Below the pieces are notes generated by a model, which was not told the DNA's origin, made no database searches, and saw nothing but the letters and a program-made list of their open reading frames with translations. DNA of 64,000 nt from contig NZ_CP026101.1 in assembly GCF_002902945.1 (NCBI RefSeq), positions 2,666,001 through 2,730,000 of the forward strand, written 5' to 3'. The translations under genes and the position numbers were made by a program. Origin of the DNA: Paraburkholderia caribensis. GTDB taxonomy: Bacteria; Pseudomonadota; Gammaproteobacteria; Burkholderiales; Burkholderiaceae. Below, in pieces: positions 43,195-52,038 of the stretch (its first letter is position 1; every line of letters begins with the position of its first letter).

Positions 43195-44901
43195 ATGACA
43201 TTACGCATTGGCCGCCGCGCATACGCGGAAATGTTCGGCCCGACGACGGGCGACCGCGTGCGCCTCGCGGATACGGATCTGCTGATCGAAGTCGAACGCG
43301 ACTACACGATCTACGGCGAAGAAGTGAAGTTCGGCGGCGGCAAGGTGATTCGCGACGGCATGGGCCAGTCGCAGCGCGTTGCCGCCGAGGTGGTCGATAC
43401 CGTCGTGACGAACGCGCTGATTCTCGATCACTGGGGCATCGTCAAGGCCGACATCGGCATCAAGAACGGCCGCATCGCGGGCATCGGCAAGGCGGGCAAT
43501 CCCGACATCCAGCCCGGCGTGACGATCGCGATCGGCGCGGCGACGGAAGTGATCGCGGGTGAAGGGATGATCGTGACGGCGGGCGGCATCGATACGCACA
43601 TTCACTTCATCAGCCCGCAGCAGATCGACGAAGCGCTCGCGAGCGGCGTGACGACGATGCTCGGCGGCGGCACGGGCCCCGCGACGGGCACGAATGCCAC
43701 GACCTGCACGCCGGGGCCGTGGCACATGGAGCGCATGCTGCAGGCCGCCGACGGCTATCCGATGAATCTCGGCTTTCTCGGCAAGGGCAACGTGAGCCAG
43801 CCGCAGCCCGCGCTCGAACAGATCGCAGCGGGCGCGATCGGCCTGAAGTTGCACGAGGACTGGGGCACCACGCCCGCCGCGATCGACAACTGTCTGTCCG
43901 TGGCCGACGACACCGACACGCAGGTCGCGATCCACACGGACACGCTGAACGAAGCGGGCTTCGTCGAAGCGACGGTCGCCGCGTTCAAGGGCCGCACGAT
44001 CCACACGTATCACACGGAAGGCGCAGGCGGCGGCCACGCGCCCGACATCATCAAGGTATGCGGCGAAGCGAACGTGCTGCCGTCGTCGACCAATCCGACC
44101 CGCCCTTACACCGTCAATACGCTCGACGAACATCTCGACATGCTGATGGTGTGTCATCACCTCGATCCGTCGATTGCGGAAGACATCGCGTTCGCCGAAT
44201 CGCGCATCCGTCGCGAAACGATCGCAGCGGAAGACATCCTTCACGATCTCGGCGCGCTGTCGATGCTGTCGTCGGATTCGCAGGCGATGGGCCGGGTGGG
44301 CGAAGTCATCATCCGCACGTGGCAAACCGCGCACAAGATGAAGGTGCAACGCGGCGCGCTGCCCGAAGACAACGCGCGCAACGACAACTTCCGCGCGAAG
44401 CGCTATGTCGCGAAGTACACGATCAATCCGGCGCTCACGCATGGCATCGCACATGAAGTCGGTTCGATCGAGCCGGGCAAATGGGCCGATATCGTGTTCT
44501 GGGAGCCCGCGTTCTTCGGCATCAAGCCCGCGTTGATCCTCAAGGGCGGCATGATCGCGATGGCGCAGATGGGAGATCCGAACGCGTCGATTCCGACGCC
44601 GCAGCCGGTGCACTATCGCGAGATGTTCGCGACGCGCGGCGGCGCATTGGGACGCACGTCGCTGACTTTCGTGTCGCAGATGGCGCTCGACGCGGGCGTC
44701 GCCGAGCGGTATGGCTTGAGCAAGCGTATCGTTGCGGTGAAGAACTGCCGCAGCGTCACGAAGGCGCACATGATCCACAACGCGTGGCAGCCGTCGATCA
44801 GCGTCGATCCCGAGACGTATCAGGTGATCGCCGACGGGCAATTGCTGACTTGCGAGCCGGCAAAAGTCCTGCCGATGGCGCAACGCTATTTCCTGTTCTG
44901 A
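43195..44901 (+). CDS. ureC: Urease subunit alpha (catalytic)
   Basis: A 568-residue catalytic subunit that hydrolyses urea to ammonia and carbamate. Active-site parts are intact: metal-binding HIHF near residue 137, the carbamylated Lys in GLKLHEDWG, HTDTLNE, and the flap MVCHHLDPSIAEDIAFAESRIR with the catalytic His. Expected length. ureE normally follows directly, but an IS200/IS605 element intervenes. This separates ureABC from ureEFG by about 1.58 kb. Confidence 0.97.
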   Translation: MTLRIGRRAYAEMFGPTTGDRVRLADTDLLIEVERDYTIYGEEVKFGGGKVIRDGMGQSQRVAAEVVDTVVTNALILDHWGIVKADIGIKNGRIAGIGKAGNPDIQPGVTIAIGAATEVIAGEGMIVTAGGIDTHIHFISPQQIDEALASGVTTMLGGGTGPATGTNATTCTPGPWHMERMLQAADGYPMNLGFLGKGNVSQPQPALEQIAAGAIGLKLHEDWGTTPAAIDNCLSVADDTDTQVAIHTDTLNEAGFVEATVAAFKGRTIHTYHTEGAGGGHAPDIIKVCGEANVLPSSTNPTRPYTVNTLDEHLDMLMVCHHLDPSIAEDIAFAESRIRRETIAAEDILHDLGALSMLSSDSQAMGRVGEVIIRTWQTAHKMKVQRGALPEDNARNDNFRAKRYVAKYTINPALTHGIAHEVGSIEPGKWADIVFWEPAFFGIKPALILKGGMIAMAQMGDPNASIPTPQPVHYREMFATRGGALGRTSLTFVSQMALDAGVAERYGLSKRIVAVKNCRSVTKAHMIHNAWQPSISVDPETYQVIADGQLLTCEPAKVLPMAQRYFLF

Positions 44902-44917
44902 CCCGGTGCGCAGCACT

Positions 44918-45205
44918 TCAGTGCCGGGGAAGGATAGCGCGGACGACGCAGGCTGCCTTTGGGTGGTCAGTGCGGCGTTTGCCGCTGTTCGATGTATTAG
45001 CGGATGATTTCGATTGGCGCACCGCCACCGCTACCGGCAAAGCCTCGAAGTCGGCGCAGGTGGTGGAAAAGATGTGGTGCGGGTCGCCGAGAATTTCTTT
45101 GGTGAACACGTCCCGGCGATATCTGGTAACGAAGACGAAGTGGACATGCATCAAAGGCCGTTGTGTCTTCCGCGCCGGATATCGTTGTTGTTGTTCATAG
45201 ACCAA
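44918..45205 (-). pseudogene. tnpA: IS200-type TnpA transposase remnant
   Basis: The N-terminal part (MVYEQQQRYPARKTQ..., with HVHFVFVTRYRRDVF) matches Y1 transposases. After about residue 54 it departs from the family. A second frame near 45028-44940 reads GGAPIEIIR, a stop, then YIEQRQTP, which is the family's C-terminal end. The middle, including the HUH metal motif, is therefore deleted and the end is frameshifted with a stop. The transposase cannot be active. Confidence 0.8.
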
Positions 45206-45219
45206 ACTAGACTATCCGC

Positions 45220-46422
45220 ATGCAACGCCTCCAAGCCTTCAAATACGAACTCATGCCAACGGGCGAACAGCAGTGCAAGATGCGCCGCTTCGCCGGGGCG
45301 TGTCGCTTCGTGTTCAACAAGGCGCTGGCATTACACAAGGAACGTTACGAACAGGGCGAGAAGAAGCTGGGTTATGCCGGTCTGTGCAAGTTGCTCACTG
45401 AATGGCGAAATGGCGCGCAGACGCCTTGGCTCAAGGATGCGCCGAATCACCCGCTTCAGCAGGCGCTCAAGGATTTGGAACGCGCCTATACCAACTTTTT
45501 TGCCAGGCGGGCCGACTCCCCGCGCTTTAAGAAGAAGGGCCAAGGCGACAGCTTTCGTTATCCCGATCCGAAACAGGTGAAGCTCGATCAGGCTAACAGC
45601 CGCATCTTCCTGCCCAAGCTTGGCTGGCTGCGCTATCGCAACAGCCGGGATGTGCTCGGCGCGATCAGGCAGGTCACGGTGTCGGCCAGCGGCGGCAAGT
45701 GGTATGTGAGCATCCAGACCGAGCGCAATGTCGATCAGCCGTTGCCGCAAGTCACCAGCGCAGTCGGTATCGATATGGGCATTACGCGCTTTGCCACGAT
45801 GAGCGACGGCAATTACCTCGCGCCGCTCAACAGCTTCAGGCGGCACGAAGCCCGACTGCGCCTCGCACAGCGGGCCATGAGCCGCAAGACACAGTTCAGC
45901 AGCAACTGGAAGAAGGCAAAAGCCCACGTCCAGCGCATTCATTCCCGGATCGGCAACGCCCGCCGCGATTATCTGCACAAGGCCACGACCGCGATCAGCC
46001 AAAATCACGCGATGGTGTGTATCGAGGACTTGCAGGTGCGCAACATGTCAAGGTCGGCGGCAGGCGACACCGGGCAACCGGGCAAGAACGTTCGGGCCAA
46101 GTCCGGCCTGAACAAGGCAATCCTCGATCAGGGCTGGTTCGAGTTCCGCCGGCAACTGGACTACAAGCTGGCGTGGAATGGCGGCCACCTCATCGCCGTG
46201 CCACCGCAGAACACGAGCCGGACGTGTCCGGCCTGCGGTTGCGTGCGTGCGGAAAACCGGCAGACGCAAGCGAAATTCGCCTGTGTCGAATGTGGGTTCG
46301 AGGAAAACGCCGATCTGGTCGGCGCGATCAACATCCTGGCGCGAGGACATCGCGTTGCAGCCTGTGGAGAGCCGGTGCAGTCGGGCCGCTCCGCGAAGCA
46401 GGAACCCACCGAGGCGATCTGA
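45220..46422 (+). CDS. tnpB: TnpB, RNA-guided nuclease of IS200/IS605 element
   Basis: A 400-residue TnpB. All three RuvC catalytic acids are present: D185 in VGIDMGITRF, E269 in CIEDLQVRNM, and D365 in ENADLVGAIN. The zinc ribbon is intact (C336xxC339 and C355xxC358). N-terminal KYELMPTGEQ is typical. TnpB proteins cut DNA guided by a right-end-derived RNA whose guide comes from flanking DNA, here the first ureE codons, and so would recognise element-free target sites. It looks functional although its tnpA partner is destroyed. Confidence 0.92.
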   Translation: MQRLQAFKYELMPTGEQQCKMRRFAGACRFVFNKALALHKERYEQGEKKLGYAGLCKLLTEWRNGAQTPWLKDAPNHPLQQALKDLERAYTNFFARRADSPRFKKKGQGDSFRYPDPKQVKLDQANSRIFLPKLGWLRYRNSRDVLGAIRQVTVSASGGKWYVSIQTERNVDQPLPQVTSAVGIDMGITRFATMSDGNYLAPLNSFRRHEARLRLAQRAMSRKTQFSSNWKKAKAHVQRIHSRIGNARRDYLHKATTAISQNHAMVCIEDLQVRNMSRSAAGDTGQPGKNVRAKSGLNKAILDQGWFEFRRQLDYKLAWNGGHLIAVPPQNTSRTCPACGCVRAENRQTQAKFACVECGFEENADLVGAINILARGHRVAACGEPVQSGRSAKQEPTEAI

Positions 46423-46484
46423 AACACGCACCACCGTTTTAGACGCAGTAGAATTCCCTGCCTTCAGGCAGGGGAGGATGTCAA
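46423..46484 (+). ncRNA. Presumed right-end (omega) RNA scaffold end
   Basis: In IS605 elements the guide RNA overlaps the tnpB 3' end and the right end, closing with the terminal hairpin. Here the hairpin at 46457-46472 and following GGAGGATGTCAA are in the correct position. The guide would then be the ureE start. The 5' end of the RNA cannot be set from sequence. Confidence 0.45.
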
Positions 46485-47135
46485 ATGCGAACGATCGACA
46501 AGCTGTTGGGCGCTCATATCAAGCTCGCGCCCGTTCTCATCAAACGCGCGCCGATGCTGACGCTCGCGTTCGACGCGCGGTGCAAGAGCCGTCTTGCCGC
46601 GACGCTCGACAGCGGCGAAGACGTTGCGCTGCTGCTGCCGCGCGGCACCGTGCTGCGCGACGGCGATGTACTCGTCGCCGACGACGGCGGCCTCGTGCGC
46701 GTGGTCGCCGCGCCAGAGTCGGTGCTGTATGTGCGCGCACCCGATGTACTGACGTTGACGCGCGCCGCGTATCACCTCGGCAACCGGCATACGCCCGTCG
46801 AAGTCGGTGTGGATTATCTGAAGCTCGAATACGACCCGGTGCTTGCCGATATGCTCAAGCGCCTGGGCGCACTCGTCGATCAGGTCGAGATGCCGTTCCA
46901 GCCCGAGACGGGCGCGTATGGCGGCGGGCATCGGCATGGGCATGACGAGACCTTCGCCGAGGACTATGCGCTCGCGCAGCAGGTGTATGGCGAGCATCAT
47001 GGGCATGCGCATTCGCACGATCATGGGCATGCGCACGAACACGCTCATGACCACGATCATGACCACGCTCACGGTGACTGTGATTCGTCGTGCGGTCACG
47101 ATCATGGTCACGGTCAACATCATGCGCATCGCTGA
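46485..47135 (+). CDS. ureE: Urease nickel metallochaperone UreE
   Basis: A 216-residue nickel donor for urease maturation. The peptide-binding domain (1-75) and the metal-binding domain with the conserved YHLGNRHTPVEV (His near residue 100) are intact. The tail is unusually long, with about 23 His in the last 70 residues plus a CDSSC pair, giving high nickel storage capacity. Its ATG follows the IS right end directly, and GGAGG at 46473-46477 inside the IS is the ribosome site. ureF overlaps its end by 14 bp. Confidence 0.95.
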   Translation: MRTIDKLLGAHIKLAPVLIKRAPMLTLAFDARCKSRLAATLDSGEDVALLLPRGTVLRDGDVLVADDGGLVRVVAAPESVLYVRAPDVLTLTRAAYHLGNRHTPVEVGVDYLKLEYDPVLADMLKRLGALVDQVEMPFQPETGAYGGGHRHGHDETFAEDYALAQQVYGEHHGHAHSHDHGHAHEHAHDHDHDHAHGDCDSSCGHDHGHGQHHAHR

Positions 47136-47802
47136 GCTGACGGCGCTGTTGCATCTCGCGTCGCCGGCTTTGCCGATCGGCGCATTTAGCTATTCGCAGG
47201 GACTCGAAGCCGCGATCGAAGCGAAGCTCGTTACGGACGGCGACACGGCATGCGCGTGGATCGGGAGTGGCCTCTCGAACGTACTCGCGCAGGGCGAGTT
47301 GCCGTTTCTCGCGCATCAGATCGAACGTTGGCGCGCGCATGATGCCGCTGCGTTGAGGCAGGGTAACCGTGAGTTTCTCGCGAGCCGCGAGTCGATGGAA
47401 TTGCGGCGCGAAACGGAGCAGATGGGCTGGTCGCTGCGGCAGTTGTGTGCATCGCTCGAATGGGGCGATGCGGAGCGCCGCGCGACGCTTGCGTCGATCA
47501 CGCCGATTGCGCAACCGACGGCCTTCGCGTTCGCCGCGTTCGCGCACGACGCTTCCACGGATGCGGCCCTCGCCGCCTATGCGTTCAGCTGGGTGGAGAA
47601 TCAGGCTGCCGCCGCGTTGAAGGCCGTGCCGCTCGGTCAGCTTGCCGGGCAGCGGATCATCGTTGCGCTGCGCGAGCCGATCGACGCGGCCGTCCGGCAG
47701 GCGCTCGCCACCTCAGCCGACGACATCAACACGTTTGCGCCGCAACTCGGCATTTTGTCGGGGCGGCACGAGTCGCAGTATTCGCGGCTCTTTCGCTCAT
47801 AG
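47122..47802 (+). CDS. ureF: Urease accessory protein UreF
   Basis: A 226-residue protein (MRIAELTALLHLASPALPIG) that joins UreD and activates the UreG GTPase step. SPALPIGAFSYSQGLE is the clear family signature. The ATG at 47122 lies inside the ureE 3' end; longer in-frame starts further upstream overlap all of ureE's His-rich tail and are not credible. Confidence 0.95.
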   Translation: MRIAELTALLHLASPALPIGAFSYSQGLEAAIEAKLVTDGDTACAWIGSGLSNVLAQGELPFLAHQIERWRAHDAAALRQGNREFLASRESMELRRETEQMGWSLRQLCASLEWGDAERRATLASITPIAQPTAFAFAAFAHDASTDAALAAYAFSWVENQAAAALKAVPLGQLAGQRIIVALREPIDAAVRQALATSADDINTFAPQLGILSGRHESQYSRLFRS

Positions 47803-47834
47803 TCATTGGTTTTTTTGTTTTTCACGGTCAGAAC

Positions 47835-48476
47835 ATGAACGCTCCTCATCCGATGCATCGCACGAAGAAACTGCCGCCGCTGCGCGTGGGCGTCGGCGGG
47901 CCTGTCGGCTCTGGCAAGACGACGCTGCTGGAAATGCTCTGCAAGGCGATGCGTGACAAGTACGATCTCATCGCGATCACCAACGATATCTACACGAAAG
48001 AGGACCAGCGCCTGCTGACGGTGGCGGGGGCGCTTCCTGCCGAGCGCATCATGGGTGTGGAGACGGGCGGGTGCCCGCATACGGCGATACGCGAGGATGC
48101 GTCGATCAATCTCGAAGCGGTCGACCGGATGCTGACGCGGTTTCCCGATGCGGATATCGTTTTTATCGAGTCGGGCGGGGATAATCTTGCGGCGACGTTT
48201 AGTCCTGAGTTGTCGGACTTGACCATCTATGTGATTGATGTCGCGGGCGGTGAGAAGATTCCGCGCAAGGGTGGGCCAGGGATTACGAAGTCGGATTTGC
48301 TTGTGATCAATAAGACCGATCTTGCGCCGATGGTCGGGGCGAATCTCGAGGTGATGGCGTCGGATGCCGCCAGGATGCGTGGCGAGCGGCCTTTCGTTAT
48401 GTCTAATTTGAAGGCCCTCGATGGGCTGGATCGGGTGGTTTCGTTTATTGAGGAGAAGGGGTTATTGCGGGTGTGA
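47835..48476 (+). CDS. ureG: Urease accessory GTPase UreG
   Basis: A 213-residue SIMIBI GTPase that powers nickel delivery. P-loop GGPVGSGKTTLLEML, the nickel-binding CPH in VETGGCPHTAIREDAS, and NKTDLAP are present. The 3' half shows the G+T codon drift seen on the left side of the repeat elements, and just after the stop a truncated left flank of that element follows. It ends the core-like part of the window. Confidence 0.95.
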   Translation: MNAPHPMHRTKKLPPLRVGVGGPVGSGKTTLLEMLCKAMRDKYDLIAITNDIYTKEDQRLLTVAGALPAERIMGVETGGCPHTAIREDASINLEAVDRMLTRFPDADIVFIESGGDNLAATFSPELSDLTIYVIDVAGGEKIPRKGGPGITKSDLLVINKTDLAPMVGANLEVMASDAARMRGERPFVMSNLKALDGLDRVVSFIEEKGLLRV

Positions 48477-48478
48477 TG

Positions 48479-48560
48479 TTTTTTGTCTGCGACGCTGGGG
48501 TGGTTTGCTTTGGCTATGCGTTGGCATCCGCGTTTTGTTAGTGTGATTCGGGCTTTGCCG
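48479..48560 (+). repeat. Orphan left flank of the 660-bp element
   Basis: TTTTTTGTCTGCGACGCTGG (48479) corresponds to the motif outside copy 1 (9704 and, inverted, 10551-10578), and GCGTTGGCATCCGCGTTTTG (about 48519-48538) to the terminal stretch of the element. The 81-bp boxes, arms and core are missing. The rest of 48561-48957 holds no gene that I recognise. Confidence 0.7.
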
Positions 48561-48957
48561 TTCGTGTGTTTTGGCCTTTGCTGCAGGGAGGCGGAGTTAG
48601 TGAGGCTGCGCTTTCCAATGAAATCAAACACATAACCACCAATACTCGATACTGGTCGGCGCAAACAGGATTGAGATCGTGAGAATCGCCGGATTTTTCC
48701 CGAATTAGTAAGACTGCCGGGATGGGGAAGCGACTCAGGTTGCATGCAGCCGCTTGCCTCCTTGCCAGGTTCGCAAGCGGCAGCGCCTGATGATCGGTCG
48801 TCGCAACTGGTGTCGACCGCGCCCGGGTTCAGCATGAGGAACATCGTCCGTGCACGGTCAACGAAGGGCGCGTCGCCGGCTCGCGGTATCGGTAGGTACG
48901 GAAATGGTTGATCGTTGCGCTCATGCTAGGATTCCCCCAACAAACGGGGAAAAAGCG

Positions 48958-49275
48958 ATGGCAGTGCACGCTATAACGGCGGTTCGGATGGACGGGAATT
49001 CGCAAAGGGTCACACATGTGCTTTGGGGGCAGGTGTCCGTCAGCGGAGAGCAATTTGAGGTCGCTCCGCACGCATCGCCTGTAATCGAAGTGGTGGATGC
49101 ACTGGCTAAGGGCGACACCGTCGTAACAGTCTTTCCGCTGGATGGACAGCGTGTCGCTGGCCCAGAAGTCCGACGCGTCGTCGACGAGGCCGGACGCGAA
49201 GGCATCGAAATGGTGGTCGCTGATTCCGATGCAGACCGAACGCTCGCGGACCTGCCACGGCTTGATCACGAATAG
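48958..49275 (+). CDS. Hypothetical protein resembling DUF3892
   Basis: A 105-residue protein (MAVHAITAVRMDGNSQRVTH) of mixed beta content. The N-terminal ITAVRMDG...THVLWG looks like DUF3892, a small family without known function. A GGGGA ribosome site precedes the ATG at 48958, making it better than the in-frame ATG at 48850. It is the first gene of the accessory region. Assignment is tentative. Confidence 0.5.
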   Translation: MAVHAITAVRMDGNSQRVTHVLWGQVSVSGEQFEVAPHASPVIEVVDALAKGDTVVTVFPLDGQRVAGPEVRRVVDEAGREGIEMVVADSDADRTLADLPRLDHE

Positions 49276-49558
49276 AGCGCTCATCAGATCGGCTCTAACG
49301 GGCGGAGTTCAACTACCCGCATCCCGAATCGACGCAGAGAACTTGCCCCAAGCTGCGCGCGTCGGCGCATCGTCTGAACATGCGAGTGGGCTTGTCGTGC
49401 GTTCCCCATCAGGCAGTGATCGGCCCAGACTGTGTCGAAACGGGCGGCCACAAGAAATAACGAAACCGGTCTCATCGGACGTTGCAGCTTTTCGATTGCG
49501 ACAAGCCGAACGAAACCCGGCGAACAGATTGCAAAGGTTCAACAACCCCATGCGGGCA

Positions 49559-50998
49559 TCACGCCCGCATTGCTGTCATAAGCGTTTCTGAACCGAGTAA
49601 CCGGATCACTCGCTTCATGTTGTACGCCAGCACGTGCAAGCTCATTTCAGTGCTCACTCGTTCGATGGTCCGCGTGAGGAAATGAGTGGCCCCCATCCAT
49701 GCCTTAATCGTGCCGAAGGGATGCTCGACTGTCTCTCGCCGGGTACGCATTATCTCAGGAGCATGATCAAGTCGCGCCTGCATTTCCTCAACAAGGGTCT
49801 CGTGCTCCCAGCGGGTCATACGCCGCTCAGTGCCCGGCGTACATTTCTCTTTTAACGAGCACTGCTGGCAATTCGAACTCCAATACTTGCCGAGCTTCAG
49901 AGCACGCTCTATGGTCCAGCATCGCCAGATGAGCCGCTCACCAGCCGGACACCGATATTCGTTCGTTTCCGGGTTGTAAATAAAATCATCCCTGCTGAAA
50001 CGGCCATGCGCCGTGGCGGTTGATGTCACCGTCTTTGCCACGAATACGGTGATGCCAGCTTCGTGGCATGCAAGTATCTCTTCGCTCTTGTAGTAGCCTC
50101 GATCCGCGATCGCAGTGAGTTTGCCTACACCCATTTCCGTTCGGGCAAGCTTCGCCATCGACGTCAGTTGATCACGATCAATGCCGTTGTTAGTTACCTC
50201 GTGCGCGACGATCAAATGGTGCTTCGTATCCACTGCCGTCTGGACGTTGTAGCCAACAACTCCGGTCCCACGCGTCTTCATTGAACGCGCGTCCGGGTCG
50301 GTAAGCGAAACCTGCTTGTCAGGTGTCGCGTTCAGTCGCACCTCGATCTCCTTGAGGCTTCGCATCTGCTCCTTCAAGGCCGCAATCTTGTCTTGCAGTC
50401 GCTCTGTCCTGACCTTCGCGACTGCCGGCTCCTGACGATCCGCTGTGTCCATTGCCTCGAGATAGCGAGCGATACTTGACTCGATGTCGCGCATGCGTCG
50501 TTCAAGCTTCGCGCTCGTGAAGTTACGGTCGCGGTGGTTCACCGCCTTGAACTTGCTGCCGTCAATCGCAACGATCGCTTCGGCGAAGAGGTCCAGACGC
50601 TGGCACAGCACGACGAACTGACGGCAGACGCTACGGATCGCTTTGCCGTTGTCTTTACGGAACCGCGCAATGGTCTTGAAGTCTGGTGCCAGGCGGCCCG
50701 TAAGCCACATGAGTTCGACGTTGCGCTGAGCCTCGCGTTCAAGGCGGCGGCTCGACTGAATACGATTCAGGTACCCGTAGATTTAGATCTTGAGCATCAC
50801 CTCGGGGTGATACGACGGCCGACCAGTCAACGCTGGTTCGACGCCCTCAAACCCAAGCTTACGAAGATCAAGCTCATCGACAAAGACATCAACTACGCGC
50901 ACGGGATTGGTGTCCGTCACGTAGTCATCGAGCGCTTCAGGAAGGAGAGAGCTTTGTGTACGATTGTCGCCTTGAACGAACCGTTTCATGTTGCTCAT
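49559..50998 (-). pseudogene. IS1182-family transposase interrupted by a stop codon
   Basis: The N-terminal piece (MSNMKRFVQGDNRTQ... to HPEVMLKI) ends in TAA at 50783-50785. The same frame continues as IYGYLNRIQSSRRLEREAQR and then the C-terminal 383-residue part, which has catalytic Asp in AIDGSKFK and in AIADRGYY and Glu in TVEHPFGTIK. One in-frame nonsense codon (family usually Tyr at this place) therefore breaks an otherwise complete transposase. A GCGGGC hairpin at 49551-49571 is near the left end. I could not set terminal repeats with confidence. Confidence 0.85.
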
Positions 50999-51448
50999 CC
51001 TCGCTTTCGGATGGCAAATTTTAACGCATCCAAAATGCGTTTTGACACAATCTGGGCCATGAGCGGCCGGTCGAGGTCGTCGTCCAGTTTGGCTGACCAA
51101 GGCCTCGTCCGCCCTCGCTCAATGGCCGTTCTTCGGTGAGCAGATCGCAGGTGGCATTGCCTCCACGCGGCCAGAAGCGGCCGCACAAGACGCAAGGAGA
51201 GTGACCATTTCCTGGCGGATGACCGGATGACCGCCGGTCAGATTCGATTGACTCGGACGCTATGGACCGAGCCTTAGCCTGGCAACGCGAGGTGCACACG
51301 AGCTCCGGTATCCGCCTCGCCCTTCTACATGAGGTCGCAACTGGCTGATGTATTTTCAGTAGCCGCTGCGGCAATTAACCGTATCCATTGGCTTGACGAC
51401 ACAGCGCGGATTTAGTCGGACCCGTCGGCGTCCGATGCCTCTGTGAAC
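50999..51448. other. No gene recognised
   Basis: 450 bp between the IS1182 remnant and the AhpD-like gene. Short open frames here show no family pattern. A hairpin ACGCAT...ATGCGT at about 51022-51043 could be part of the IS end. Confidence 0.5.
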
Positions 51449-51895
51449 TCACGTCTTGGCGGCGACCGGGAGTCGGAATGGGGCGCCGAGACGGTTGAAG
51501 GCGTTCATCGCAGCAATCGTTATCGTGAGGTCGACAAGTTCCTTTGGCGAGAACGCCGCCGAGGCCGCCGCATAGGCTTCATCTGAAGCATGCGTTTCGC
51601 TGACGAGAGTCACCTCTTCGGCCCAAGCCAAGGCGGCGCGCTCCTGAGCGGAGAACAGGTGCGGGACTTCGTCCCACACGGGCACCAGCGTCACCTTGTC
51701 GATGGACATGGTCTTTCTAAGATCGCGACTGTGCATATCGATGCAATGGGCACATCCGTTAATCTGTGAAACACGGAGGAACACGAGATGAATGAGTTCC
51801 TCGGGCAGGTTGGTGCTTTTGGTCACATAGTGATGGACACCGAAAAGCGCTTTTGCGCCGTCCGGGGCGATCTCGCTCCAGTTCAAGCGTGTCAT
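51449..51895 (-). CDS. AhpD-like carboxymuconolactone decarboxylase family protein
   Basis: A 148-residue all-helical protein. The redox pair and proton-relay His are in GCAHCIDMHSRDLRK, the motif of alkylhydroperoxidase AhpD-type proteins, which protect against peroxides or act as small thiol oxidoreductases. I use the ATG at 51895 (MTRLNWSEIAPD) with ribosome site AAAGGACG; an ATG at 51919 is also possible. It is divergent from a MocR-type regulator, which is a common pair. Confidence 0.88.
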   Translation of the reverse strand: MTRLNWSEIAPDGAKALFGVHHYVTKSTNLPEELIHLVFLRVSQINGCAHCIDMHSRDLRKTMSIDKVTLVPVWDEVPHLFSAQERAALAWAEEVTLVSETHASDEAYAAASAAFSPKELVDLTITIAAMNAFNRLGAPFRLPVAAKT

Positions 51896-52038
51896 CTTCG
51901 TCCTTTGCCGTTTGGCCATAAAATAACGTCTCTTGCGTCACGGGCGCGGGTTGGTTACTTCCCCTTCGCGCGTGACTCATGGCATAACGCGACTTTACTA
52001 GCCCGAGATCACGGACAACAGGCCCAAGAATTGGCGAA

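Larger units (their letters stand above)
44911..46484 (+). mobile_element. IS200/IS605-family element between ureC and ureE
   Basis: The element contains a broken tnpA on the minus strand and an intact tnpB on the plus strand. Both ends carry a subterminal hairpin with a TTCA loop: GCACTTCAGTGC at 44913-44924 followed by CGGGGAAGGA, and CCTGCCTTCAGGCAGG at 46457-46472 followed by GGAGGATG. The right end finishes in TCAA (46481-46484), the cleavage tetranucleotide of IS608-type right ends, directly before the ureE ATG. No inverted terminal repeats or target duplication, as expected for the family. The left boundary is approximate. Confidence 0.85.
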
